DNA of 27,348 nucleotides from Acidobacteriaceae bacterium (lineage in GTDB: Bacteria; Acidobacteriota; Terriglobia; Terriglobales; Acidobacteriaceae): positions 1 through 27,348 of the forward strand of contig WQYS01000003.1 in NCBI GenBank assembly GCA_009781125.1. Direction: 5' to 3'. Every line of letters begins with the position of its first letter. Within the stretch, counting starts at the first letter, position 1. Shown in pieces: positions 16,778 through 25,149 of this stretch. Below the pieces are notes generated by a model that was given only the letters and a program-made list of their open reading frames with translations, was not told where the DNA came from and made no database searches. A program made the translations under genes and the position numbers.

Positions 16778-17539
16778 TCACGAAGGCAATACCGCCTCCG
16801 GGATATGCGCGAGTTTGGTAATGCAAATCCGCGCCGTCTGCGAAAGCACAAACCTGTCCTCGCGCTCGCTGACCTCTGCGCCAAACCGTATCGCAGCACT
16901 CACGCTGTCCAGGCCGAGCAGCCGGAAGATATGCGGAGCCAGCAGCGCGTCGCCCCACCAGCAGACATCACGGGCTGCCGAAGCGCCGCGTCCGGTAACG
17001 GAAAACCTGAGAGCCGCGACGTTCAGCGGAACTCCCTCGTTCAGCACCGAATGAAACAGTCCCCGGCGAAACTCCAGAACGGTGGAACCGTCTGTCGTCG
17101 TACCTTCGGGGAAGAAGAGCACGGGAAGTCCGCTGCAATAAGCCTCCGCCATCGCGCGGTTGACTCCAGGCCAGGTGGGCGGTCCGCCGCCGCGCATGAC
17201 GAACACGGTCCCGGCGTTCGCCGCCAGACGCCCGATGATAGGCCATCTGCGGACCTCGCTCTTGGCCACCATGACGAATGGACGGAGCGAGCAGAATACG
17301 AGAATATCCAGATAACTCAGGTGGTTTGAGACCACGGCGCCATAGGCTGGAACCGCGCCCTCGACGGAACAATCAACCCCCATCGCGCGCGTGATGCGGC
17401 GGCACCAGACGTGTACTCGAACGGCTCCGTCATGCGTGGTTCGCGGGCGGCGCAGCAGGCTGTCCACTACCGCAGACAGCAGCAGCGCCATCAGCCATAG
17501 ACTGCGAACCGTCGAGCGAAGCAGGCGAAGGAACGGCAA
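16778..17539 (-). CDS. olsA: Lyso-lipid acyltransferase, PlsC/OlsA type
   Basis: The 253-aa protein carries the acyltransferase signature HX4D (NHLSYLD, His73 and Asp78) and FPEGT at residues 143-147, with a hydrophobic N-terminal helix (about 12-29). This is the PlsC fold that acylates a lysolipid hydroxyl from acyl-ACP or acyl-CoA. Because it directly follows an OlsB-like gene, the likely role is O-acylation of lyso-ornithine lipid; a plain 1-acylglycerol-3-phosphate acyltransferase is the alternative. The start is TTG at 17539, supported by GAGGA just upstream, which overlaps the stop of the preceding gene. No ATG lies between the TTG and the hydrophobic helix except Met17. It is coupled with olsB (seven-base gap). 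Confidence 0.8.
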   Translation of the reverse strand: MPFLRLLRSTVRSLWLMALLLSAVVDSLLRRPRTTHDGAVRVHVWCRRITRAMGVDCSVEGAVPAYGAVVSNHLSYLDILVFCSLRPFVMVAKSEVRRWPIIGRLAANAGTVFVMRGGGPPTWPGVNRAMAEAYCSGLPVLFFPEGTTTDGSTVLEFRRGLFHSVLNEGVPLNVAALRFSVTGRGASAARDVCWWGDALLAPHIFRLLGLDSVSAAIRFGAEVSEREDRFVLSQTARICITKLAHIPEAVLPS

Positions 17540-17546
17540 TCAGTCC

Positions 17547-18350
17547 TCAAAGCAGGCGCTGCGCAACGCGCGGATGCATTGTGTGCAGGTCAAGCAGGGT
17601 CAGGAAATCGATCGTACAAAACTCGCGGTCGATGGCCGGCGGACCGCAGATTCGCGCTCCGACCGCAAGATAGGTTCGCAGCAGCTTCGGCGGACGCCCA
17701 TCGCCAGCGAGCGCGTCCGGCCTCGGCAGCGCGTAAGCCGTGGTCGGTACGGTGCGCAGCTCAGGCTCCACCATGTAGTTAGCGAGCGCGTCATAGACGG
17801 CGTAGCCCGTTGCCGGATCGAGGGAACTGAGCGAACAGCAGCCCACCATATAGCGTCCGCCGTTGGCCAGCGAGTAGCGCGTGATTCCGCGCCACAACAG
17901 ATTCAGCACCTCGGATGAGCGATGATCGCGATGGATACAGGCACGCCCCAGTTCGACTATCTGGCTGCGTATCGGCTCGTAGGGAGTAAAGCAGAACTCC
18001 TGCTCGCTGTAGTAGCCATAGTTGCGCAGAGCAACCTCTCCCAACTGAAGGCGGTAGGTTCCAACGATGGTTCCCGTGGACCTCTCTTCGACAATCAGGT
18101 GGTCGCAGACCTCATCGAAGCGGTCGCGGTCGCAGCCGTCGGCGTAGGCCGACTCCAAACCTTCATTCAGCTCCAGATTGAAGACCAGAAACCGCAGACG
18201 GAAGGCGGCCTCGCGGTCCGACTCGGTCAACGCCAGCCGCGCGGCATAGGGACCGGCCTCAAGACGGAAGCTCTTCGTGGACGGAGGTGTCGAACAACTC
18301 GGCAGGGCAGCGGAGACTACAGAGGTAGACGGCGTGGTAGCTGCGAGCAT
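17547..18350 (-). CDS. olsB: OlsB-like N-acyltransferase (ornithine lipid synthesis)
   Basis: The 267-aa protein belongs to the GNAT-like hemolysin/OlsB group (Acetyltransf_5). Recognisable features are ESDREAAFRLRFLVFNLELNEG near the N-terminus, CDHLIVEERSTGTIVGTYRL in the centre, VELGRACIHRDHRS (acyl-donor binding strand and loop), and GPPAIDREFCTIDFLTLLDL near the C-terminus. OlsB adds a 3-hydroxyacyl chain to the alpha-amino group of ornithine, and OlsA completes the lipid. ATG 18350 has AAGGAGAG upstream. The first 30 residues are low-complexity Ser, Thr and Ala. Amino-acid specificity cannot be read directly, so a related amino-lipid is possible. It would have been the first gene downstream of the tmRNA-type gene before island insertion. 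Confidence 0.8.
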   Translation of the reverse strand: MLAATTPSTSVVSAALPSCSTPPSTKSFRLEAGPYAARLALTESDREAAFRLRFLVFNLELNEGLESAYADGCDRDRFDEVCDHLIVEERSTGTIVGTYRLQLGEVALRNYGYYSEQEFCFTPYEPIRSQIVELGRACIHRDHRSSEVLNLLWRGITRYSLANGGRYMVGCCSLSSLDPATGYAVYDALANYMVEPELRTVPTTAYALPRPDALAGDGRPPKLLRTYLAVGARICGPPAIDREFCTIDFLTLLDLHTMHPRVAQRLL

Positions 18351-18449
18351 CGACTCTCCTTGAGGAACCGGTGGCTACATACGATTCCAGTCTACCGGCG
18401 AATTGTTCCTAAATGCTCAGTCCGTGTGAATATTTGTTGAACTTAAATC

Positions 18450-18473
18450 TGGTGGAGGCGGCGGGAGTCGAAC
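18450..18473 (-). other. tmRNA/tRNA 3'-end fragment, putative island attachment site
   Basis: Read on the minus strand, these 24 bases give GTTCGACT followed by CCCGCC and GCCTCCACCA. This is the T-loop, 3' T-stem strand, acceptor strand and CCA of a tRNA-like end, most like tmRNA. The expected 5' T-stem partner is absent (GAGGA precedes the loop and does not pair), and no RNA body lies upstream. A lone 3' end of this kind is the usual footprint of tyrosine-integrase insertion. Its orientation places the island to the right and predicts an intact gene beyond the window. Confidence 0.72.
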
Positions 18474-18551
18474 TCCTCAAGCCATTGAAAACAAGTAAAT
18501 TATTGATTCTCGATTGCCGAAAATCACAAAAAAGCCCACAATCTCGAATCC

Positions 18552-18570
18552 ATTGTACGTTTATTGTACG
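18552..18570. repeat. Direct repeat ATTGTACG next to the attachment site
   Basis: ATTGTACG occurs at 18552-18559 and again at 18563-18570, a start-to-start spacing of 11 bases, close to one helical turn. It lies 78 bases inside the putative island end. Short repeats at this place are typical arm-type or excisionase binding sites, which is inference here. Confidence 0.45.
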
Positions 18571-18589
18571 GCGGGGTAGGTTTGTGTCG

Positions 18590-19576
18590 TGAAGTTGGTC
18601 AGTACCTTCACGCAACCGCTCTGGTTGACTTGCGGAAGATGTAACTCTGCCAGATCAAATCCTTCTGTAACCAGCGGCAACAGATGTTCCCGTTCAGCCA
18701 ACATCGCCGCACCAATCGTCTGGCTACGACCCTCGATCACACGCTTCTGCTCCTCATCGGATGCGGTCGCTAACAACCGGTTCAACTCTTCCAGGCTGCG
18801 CACCTTCGGCACCGGCACCAGATGGTTGCGACGAAACTGTCCGCCCTCACCTTCGACCCACCCTTTTCGTTGCTTCGCGCCGGGTTGCAGAACTCCGCTC
18901 GAAAGCCCCAGTGGGAGCGGAAAGCAATGAACCGAGTCATCTCTTCCCGTTGATGGCCGCGCAGAATCTTCTTTACTGCACTGGTCAGGTTGTCGAACCG
19001 CAGGGTGCGGAAGACTCCGCCGAACCACTGAAACGCTCTCTCGTGAGCTTCCAGAAACACCTGCTGCGTGGCGTGCAAATAGGCCCGGTGATACGCCGCG
19101 CCAGAGGCCATCGATCTCATGCAAAAGATGTAGACCTTGCGCTCGTGCCCATCCAACTCCGCACGTATCTCGTACCAGTCCACCTGTGCTTCGCCGCCGT
19201 GCTGATACGACTGCGGAACGAAAACTTCGTGTCCCAGCAGCCCCATCAGCAGCTTGCGATTATGCACGTATCGGCGAACCGTCGATTCGTTGACTACGAC
19301 CTCGGGCATCTCTTGCCTCATCCGTATCCAGATGCGATGCGCCGTGTGCCGCTGCTTGCGCGGCGCTCGACGGTCAGCTTCCAGAATGGCGTCGATGAAC
19401 TCTATCGCCGGTCCCAGACGGGGATGGTTCCGTTGTGGTCTTTTGCGCTCCGGAGGCACGGCACTGGCCAGAGCCTGGCGCACCTCCCGTCGATGTACTC
19501 CCAACTTCTGCGCCACGGCGCGAATGGTTCCGGCTCCGTGTTCGTACTCCTGCCGGATCTGCTCGTATAGCTCCAC
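18590..19576 (-). pseudogene. istA: IS21 family transposase IstA, frameshifted and truncated
   Basis: The frame begins at GTG 19576 (GGAGG six bases upstream) with [18 protein letters not shown], the usual IstA start, and includes the helix-turn-helix [20 protein letters not shown] core residues are visible in [15 protein letters not shown] and NEKGG. Around 18857-18859 one base is missing from a C-run (plus strand): the frame [11 protein letters not shown] leaves homology, and the next frame continues [16 protein letters not shown] to VKVLTNF. Homology then stops at about 18590, and the remaining frame is unrelated. The C-terminal part of IstA, the whole istB helper and the distal IS end are gone, so this copy cannot transpose. 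Confidence 0.85.
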
Positions 19577-19658
19577 TTTGCTCCTCCTTGTAGCCAAAGC
19601 CGTCCTCGCTTCCGGGGACATAACCCCAGAAACAAGCTATCGGGTTCGGCCTTCAGGT

Positions 19659-19703
19659 GGGGCCAATTCAGATGCACGAAAGGGGCCAACTCAGACTAGC
19701 GAA
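19659..19703. repeat. IS21-type terminal repeats
   Basis: Two imperfect direct copies of 22 bases (19659-19680 and 19682-19703) share GGGGCCAA at the start and CGAA at the end, with 17 matching positions. They lie just outside istA, where IS21 elements carry multiple transposase binding repeats. The outer end of the element is probably at about 19707, where the minus strand begins TGATTTCGC. Confidence 0.6.
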
Positions 19704-19707
19704 ATCA

Positions 19708-19865
19708 GAAGTTTCTATTACAGCTTGCTACAGATCGAAAGGGACTCTTTATACACTGGAATATCGGTATGATTGGAGCGTTTGCCTGATGGGAGCCGAG
19801 TGAGGCGAGAGTCTCACGCTCGGTTCTGCGAGAGGCTCAGGGTGAAATTCCCTGGGCCTACTCAC
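19708..19865 (+). ncRNA. 3' end of a group II intron (domains V and VI)
   Basis: Domain V spans 19793-19826, exactly 34 bases: GAGCCGAG pairs with CTCGGTTC, then TGAG pairs with CTCA across a two-base CG bulge, closed by a GCGAGAGT-type loop. The catalytic AGC triad is intact. Domain VI follows (about 19830-19863): AGGC and CAGGG pair with CCCTG and GCCT, leaving an unpaired A before CTC as the candidate branch point. The intron would end near CTCAC at about 19865, matching the AY 3'-end rule. No reverse-transcriptase frame or 5' domains remain; the IS21 relic abuts it. It cannot self-splice alone. Confidence 0.8.
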
Positions 19866-20179
19866 CGAAGAGGAGAGCCTGACACCGCTCTGGCTCGTTC
19901 GCGGGTCGAGGCAAAGTGACCCGCCAGAATGTTCGCCTCGCTGATGCGGCGATTGGAGAAAAACCGATACGCTGCTTTGGTGTTTGCCCAATCCCGCGCC
20001 GCCCACGGAGTAGTTGCGCCCAGACAACTGGAAAACTGTCCTAATATCTGTCGTAGCCGCTGGCCGTGCCGTGCATCCTCAAAATGGCATCTCGCTACTT
20101 CCTCTTCGATCCATTCCTCCCCACATTCCTCTGCCACTTTTTTATCTGTGGGCGGCGAAACTTGTCGGCTCTGCTTCAT
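19866..20179 (-). pseudogene. N-terminal fragment of a Tn5-type (IS4 family) transposase
   Basis: About 100 residues remain: EEWIEEEVARCHFEDARHGQR, then WANTKAAYRFFSNRRI and ILAGHFASTRERA. This is the DNA-binding domain of Tn5/IS50-like transposases (WAEEEF, LGDARR, TKAAYRFF pattern). The frame breaks after SGSP, exactly where homologues continue to the first catalytic Asp of a DTT motif. The break coincides with the 3' end of the group II intron, which lies on the opposite strand. The catalytic core is therefore absent. The ATG at 20179 has no strong binding site, as is usual for transposases. Confidence 0.8.
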
Positions 20180-20707
20180 GACTACTACTTAGCCATGAAT
20201 CGCTCCCGCTTGTAAGTCACTGATTTGATGCGGAATACTATCAGTCAATACCCGCTAAAATCATAACGAGTTGTGGGTAATTGAGAGGAGAACCGGACGC
20301 TTACAAAATAGCCGTCGTGGCGCCTGAACATAACTCTGAAGACTCTGTCCTGCCAATAAGATACAGGCTTTCACTCCGCTTGAGCCCCTAGTTTTTTATG
20401 CTCCCGATTAAATATCTTTTTAAAATCGCTTGCTAATTCTTATGTGATTTGTTTAGCATATCCGATGTTAAAACAATCTGTGAATTGCAGGCTCTGAAGT
20501 CTAGGTGCTACACGAAGATTCACCTGTTCATTTTTGAGTCTGTTGTTTATTGGCGTCTTTATGATGACCCTTTGAGTGGTTCATCGTAGGGGAGAGGAGA
20601 GTTTGTGCAAATTTTGCAAATGTATACCCACTCGACTCTGAGACCGGGGTTCATATGAGTTCAGGTGCACTGTGGCAACGAATTTGGATTTATAGGAGAT
20701 ATCTTTG
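20180..20707. other. Intergenic region with IS remnant and AT-rich promoter zone
   Basis: The first 110 bases are the non-coding end of the Tn5-type element. From about 20390 to 20470 the sequence is strongly AT-rich and could hold promoters for the rightward operon. A binding site AGGAG is at 20694-20698, followed by the ATG at 20708. No supported coding frame was seen. Confidence 0.45.
20269..20287 (-). repeat. Probable terminal inverted repeat of the Tn5-type element
   Basis: On the minus strand this 19-mer reads CTCTCAATTACCCACAACT. It matches 12 of 19 positions of the IS50 outside end CTGACTCTTATACACAAGT, including the TTA and CACAA cores. It lies about 90 bases before the transposase start, a spacing normal for the IS50 group. 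The opposite end has been lost. Confidence 0.5.
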
Positions 20708-21532
20708 ATGAGGTTGATATACCTGGTTAGGATAGCAAGTGTCTCGCTGCCAACAGCGATGTATCTTCTTGTCTGCTTATCATCGAGTGGCCAATCAGTG
20801 GGGCAAACAAATCCTGCTGGAGTACTTCGTGTCAACGCCGCAGTTGAGTTGTTGAAGTCTTCCCTTGATGCGATGGGGGGAAGTGAAGTTTGGGATAATC
20901 TTCATGGCGCTATAACAGAAGGAATTGCGAAGCAAGATGGCCAGGAAGACAGAAATTTTATTTGGTCCGATGACTGGTCCGGCAGGCATCGGCTTCGGAG
21001 AGAGTCCACAGGTTCAAGAAGTGTAAAGCCATATCTCTTTAAGCAAAATAGCACGGAGCAGCAAGGCGAAAATGCTGAGATATCCCCGTCAGGGCAACAG
21101 CTAGTTCCTCCGCGGTTCGATAGCATTTCTGCTCTCACCGATCACCTTCCAGGGGCCGTGCTCGCCATCGTACTTCGAGATGGTGCTTACACAATAGAGT
21201 GGTACATTTCCAATAATCTCTCTAAGGAACAGTGTGTTCGTATCAACAAGGACGTTCATGACGGCCGAACAACAGCAGATGTCATATTTTGCTTTGCCGA
21301 GCCACATGCGCCACCGAGTAGTGCGTATATCATTGTGCCAGACGCTCTTCGGCCTGAAATCCATCACATGGAGAGGATTACCTATAAAGGCTTCCAGGAC
21401 ATAGAGGGTCTTTCTGTACCTACCGAGATGGTAGTAGAAAGACTTCACAGAAAAGATAAACACCTGTTCATAATGGCAATGCATCTGAATCCTACATTTA
21501 GCTCATCAACATTTGGAGAGGCAGCACAATGA
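20708..21532 (+). CDS. Secreted protein coupled to the RHS gene
   Basis: The 274-aa product starts at ATG 20708, nine bases after AGGAG. An N-terminal signal segment (MRLIYLVRIASVSLPTAMYL) ends near GQSVGQ. The mature protein begins with AAVELLKSSLDAMGGSEVWDNLHGAITEG, a pattern reminiscent of LolA-like periplasmic proteins, though I cannot confirm that family. The rest is beta-rich with a Cys pair (EQCVRIN and DVIFCFAE) and a conserved-looking YKGFQDIEGLSVPTEMV. Its TGA overlaps the ATG of the RHS gene (ATGA at 21529), so the two are translated together and may work together, for example as a chaperone or accessory factor. That role is inference. Confidence 0.7.
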   Translation: MRLIYLVRIASVSLPTAMYLLVCLSSSGQSVGQTNPAGVLRVNAAVELLKSSLDAMGGSEVWDNLHGAITEGIAKQDGQEDRNFIWSDDWSGRHRLRRESTGSRSVKPYLFKQNSTEQQGENAEISPSGQQLVPPRFDSISALTDHLPGAVLAIVLRDGAYTIEWYISNNLSKEQCVRINKDVHDGRTTADVIFCFAEPHAPPSSAYIIVPDALRPEIHHMERITYKGFQDIEGLSVPTEMVVERLHRKDKHLFIMAMHLNPTFSSSTFGEAAQ

Positions 21533-24500
21533 ACCGTAGATATGAAGCTCTGATAGTTAGCGGTGCAGTCCTTTTCTTCATGATCGCTGCAATTAACAAA
21601 GCAGGCGCTCAGTTGCCATTTGCGACTCCTTCGAGTGGGGTTAACCCTTATTTGTCATACTCTGGTGGCAGTATTGATCACATCCAGATGCAGAATGGCT
21701 CACTAAATATACGTATACCCCTCATATCTTATCCACAACTTGGTAAATTGTCACTGAGCTTTTCAGCTGTCGTGAATTCTCGCCACTGGACTGAGACAGT
21801 TGCATGTTACGGTGATGATATGTGTGACTACAAGTGGGAGGATTTAGGACCTTCCCCTAGCGTTCAGTTGGTAGCTGACCAAGACTTAAGTATAACCGGT
21901 GGTAATGGTGGTGGTATGTTCTCTTATTCTTATACGCCGGTTGGCTCTCCCACGGATGCTCTGATTTCTTGGGATAAATCTTATACAATATATGGAATAT
22001 ATGATGCCACCGGGGCCACTCGCCCGCTTGCCAATGACTTATCGGCGCTGAATACCCTGCAGAGCATGGATGGTTCTGGATATGTACTCCGTCTGCCACT
22101 ACTCACTCCAACGACTGCATCTATAGCCGCAGCAATGACAACCCCTTGTACTGGTATGCCGACACCTTGTGCCACGGATACGGTCATTACAGAACCTAAT
22201 GGTATTCGGCATATCATGCACGGCCAGTCTACTAATGTTGTTGTTACAATTAGCGACCCAATGAACAATCAGATTAAACGCTATGATACAAATAATACGT
22301 TTGCAGCGTATGTTAAGGGTGACTCACTGCCAATTGTGGATTCAATGGGACGTACAATTCCACAACTACCCTTTCCAAACTATCCAAACATCTACACTCC
22401 GGAACCGGATACCGCAGCATGTCCTGATCTCCACATTCCAAATGAACCGGTTGTCTATAGCTATAGCTGGAATCCTCCTGGTGCTAATGGCCTGCCTCTG
22501 GCTTATCACTTTTGCTATACATCGGTGCAGATAGCAACGGATTTCACTGGTGCCGGCAAGCTTGGGCAGTACTATAACTACATTAATGGTGACATCGTTG
22601 ATGAATACATAGAGCTCCAGTCCATTGTCTTGCCTGATAGGACATACTGGGGTTTCATTTATCAAACAGCAGTAACGAACGACGGCGGTGTGACGTTTGA
22701 CCAAGCCTCGTATGGAGAAATTACAGGTCTTATTCTACCTTCTGGTGGCAAGATTAGCTATGAATCAACTTTTATCCCTGAGTGCCATCAAGGGAAAGTA
22801 GCATACTCAGGAAGAGGGATCAAAAAGAGAATTGCTGACCCGCAATCAGGTCAACCAATTGAAACAACATATTATCAATACAACGCATCCAACAACGGAA
22901 AGGTAGGCACCTCTATAGAAACAGATGCTAAAGGCAACGATGTGGTGTATGAATACACACGCAACAATGATAATGTGGGATCGTGTGGATCGTATGAAAG
23001 TGCAGTCAAATGGTACTCTGGATCGTCTTCGTCAGGAGCCGTGCCTATCAAAGAAATTGATACTAAGTATACTTCTGTTCCCGATCCAACGTTTGATGCG
23101 TTGCACACGACAAGTATCGTCGAAAACGTAAATACCCTGCCACAGACCCGTACGACAAAAATAAATGGACAAGTAATCAAGACTGAGATCTTCGATTATG
23201 AAAAATTATTCACGGCCGTTCAACCGATTCTTCAAGTGGGACCTGGCGGTAGTGTGGGACCTACCGGTAATTATGAACCACAGCTTTCTGGCTACCTTGG
23301 ATCGACGTCAGATATTAGATTCGGTAATCCCAGTAGTTATAGTGACGGAATTTCATCGACAACTACAATTAGAATGGGTACTCATAACCCGGCATATGCT
23401 AGCGCAGGGTTTCTTTTTCTGCCGTATTCGGTAACAACAACTGATCTTGCAGGGAAGAGTCCCGCAAAGACCACCATCTATGGATATGACGAAAATGGAA
23501 GTCCAACGGGAATATTTGGGAACCAAACCTCTATTAATGAAGCAGGGGTCATAACATCTATTAAATACAACAACTATGGAGTGCCTTGCGAGGAGATAGA
23601 TGCGAAAGGCAATCACACGTCCTTTTACTACGCTGGTACCACACCAAATGGTGATTCTGCAGGCTGTGCAGCAGCGGCGGTAGCGAGCCCGTACCTGACA
23701 TCTGTTCAGAGGTCAACAACCAATGGGATTGTTCATATTACTTCGGTTAATCACGAGTTTTACACCGGCAGAGTAAGCTCCATCACTGATGAAAATGGGA
23801 ACACTACAAGCTATGGTTACGATGACATAAATCACAATAACAGATTAGTTTCAGTAAATTATCCTGATGGTGGTGAAGTTAATCAATGCTATACTGACAC
23901 CGGCGGTTCCACCTGCTCTACAGCCTTGTCGCCACCATATCAGATGATTGTGACGACAAAAGCAAATCCTAATCCGGAAATGGTCAAGCAGACCACTTTT
24001 GATGGACTGGGTAGGATTCTACAGACTGCAATATCGCCAGGTAAGCCGACGGCTGCATACACCGATTACACATATGACTCATTAGGACGGTTGGAGTCAG
24101 TCAGCAATCCTTACCATTCATCCTTCGATTCGACATATGGAAAAACGACGTATACATATGATGCTTTAGGAAGGAAAATTATTCAGGACAACCCAGCTCT
24201 CAGGGAAAGTAATAATGCTCTCATAGGGAGTACTAACAAGAGTTTTCAACAGTGGTGTTACAATGGGATGAAGTCATCTGATCGCCAGAATAACTGCCTG
24301 CCAAGCAAGGGAGGTCAAGGTGTGAGTTGGATAGACTATTCCGACGAGAAGGGCAACCACAAGCAGTTGATAAGTGACGGGCGTGATCGTCTGATAGCTG
24401 TATGGGAGCCAGATGGAAATGGCGATCCATCTGTTCCAGCAGTGCAAACTCGTTATATGTACGACATGCTGGACAACTTAGTTGATGTTAACCAATTAGG

Positions 24501-25149
24501 TAAGTCAGGAGATGCACCACGGCACCGCACGTTTACGTACGATTCTCTTTCTCGCCTTCTGTGCGCCTCAAATCCTGAGAACTCTAAAGCTAACTGCCCT
24601 GACGCCTCCAATTATTATGGCTATATTGCTGGGACTACAGGTTACATGTATGATCCCAACGGAAATGTTCAGCAGAAGACCGATTCTCGTGGAGTGAATA
24701 CATGCTATACCTACGATAGCTTGAACCGCACAATTCGAAAAGGGTATTCCGACGGACAGACACCTACAACATTTTATCAGTATGACTCATCCAACGTGCA
24801 GGGCGCTGCAGGAAATCTTATCAGCCAACTAACAAACGCGTGGACAGAAAAAGCGGGCACATCCTGTACAGGATCAGGAAAATCTTTTGTGTCGTCTACT
24901 GGACAGTATCTTACAGCCAAGTCCATCCTTGCCTACGACTCTATGGGACGAGTTAAGAAGGAACAGCAGTGTCACGGCTCTAAATGCACCGCAGTTACTC
25001 CTTATATCAGCACTACAGACTACGATCTTATTGGGAATCCGATCGATTTCTGGAGTAACGTTTACGGGATTGAGTTCAGTCGGTCCTACGATTCCGAGGG
25101 GCACCTGAAGGTAATGGGGAGTTTGCTTCCCAACTCATACATCCTATGA
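21529..25149 (+). CDS. RHS/YD-repeat protein lacking the RHS core (frameshifted 3' end)
   Basis: This 1206-aa protein has an N-terminal hydrophobic export segment (LIVSGAVLFFMIAAINKAGAQ). A beta-rich domain follows (about 25-440) that contains IDHIQMQNGSLNIRIPL, the usual start of acidobacterial RHS proteins. YD repeats fill the C-terminal half: YGYDDINHNNRLVSV, YTYDSLGRLESV, YTYDALGRKIIQD, FTYDSLSRLLCA, YMYDPNGNVQQK and CYTYDSLNRTIRKG. Known RHS proteins form a hollow shell that encloses a C-terminal toxin or effector. Here the frame ends at 25149 without the RHS core motif. RHS-like sequence continues in another frame just after the stop, pointing to a one-base loss near 25138-25140. The gene overlaps the upstream secreted-protein gene by four bases. 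Confidence 0.85.
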   Translation: MNRRYEALIVSGAVLFFMIAAINKAGAQLPFATPSSGVNPYLSYSGGSIDHIQMQNGSLNIRIPLISYPQLGKLSLSFSAVVNSRHWTETVACYGDDMCDYKWEDLGPSPSVQLVADQDLSITGGNGGGMFSYSYTPVGSPTDALISWDKSYTIYGIYDATGATRPLANDLSALNTLQSMDGSGYVLRLPLLTPTTASIAAAMTTPCTGMPTPCATDTVITEPNGIRHIMHGQSTNVVVTISDPMNNQIKRYDTNNTFAAYVKGDSLPIVDSMGRTIPQLPFPNYPNIYTPEPDTAACPDLHIPNEPVVYSYSWNPPGANGLPLAYHFCYTSVQIATDFTGAGKLGQYYNYINGDIVDEYIELQSIVLPDRTYWGFIYQTAVTNDGGVTFDQASYGEITGLILPSGGKISYESTFIPECHQGKVAYSGRGIKKRIADPQSGQPIETTYYQYNASNNGKVGTSIETDAKGNDVVYEYTRNNDNVGSCGSYESAVKWYSGSSSSGAVPIKEIDTKYTSVPDPTFDALHTTSIVENVNTLPQTRTTKINGQVIKTEIFDYEKLFTAVQPILQVGPGGSVGPTGNYEPQLSGYLGSTSDIRFGNPSSYSDGISSTTTIRMGTHNPAYASAGFLFLPYSVTTTDLAGKSPAKTTIYGYDENGSPTGIFGNQTSINEAGVITSIKYNNYGVPCEEIDAKGNHTSFYYAGTTPNGDSAGCAAAAVASPYLTSVQRSTTNGIVHITSVNHEFYTGRVSSITDENGNTTSYGYDDINHNNRLVSVNYPDGGEVNQCYTDTGGSTCSTALSPPYQMIVTTKANPNPEMVKQTTFDGLGRILQTAISPGKPTAAYTDYTYDSLGRLESVSNPYHSSFDSTYGKTTYTYDALGRKIIQDNPALRESNNALIGSTNKSFQQWCYNGMKSSDRQNNCLPSKGGQGVSWIDYSDEKGNHKQLISDGRDRLIAVWEPDGNGDPSVPAVQTRYMYDMLDNLVDVNQLGKSGDAPRHRTFTYDSLSRLLCASNPENSKANCPDASNYYGYIAGTTGYMYDPNGNVQQKTDSRGVNTCYTYDSLNRTIRKGYSDGQTPTTFYQYDSSNVQGAAGNLISQLTNAWTEKAGTSCTGSGKSFVSSTGQYLTAKSILAYDSMGRVKKEQQCHGSKCTAVTPYISTTDYDLIGNPIDFWSNVYGIEFSRSYDSEGHLKVMGSLLPNSYIL

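Noticed and set aside
18422..18474. A complete tRNA or tmRNA gene at the 18450 fragment
   Set aside because: Only the T-loop and acceptor 3' strand are present; the 5' T-stem does not pair and no anticodon arm or tmRNA body lies upstream.
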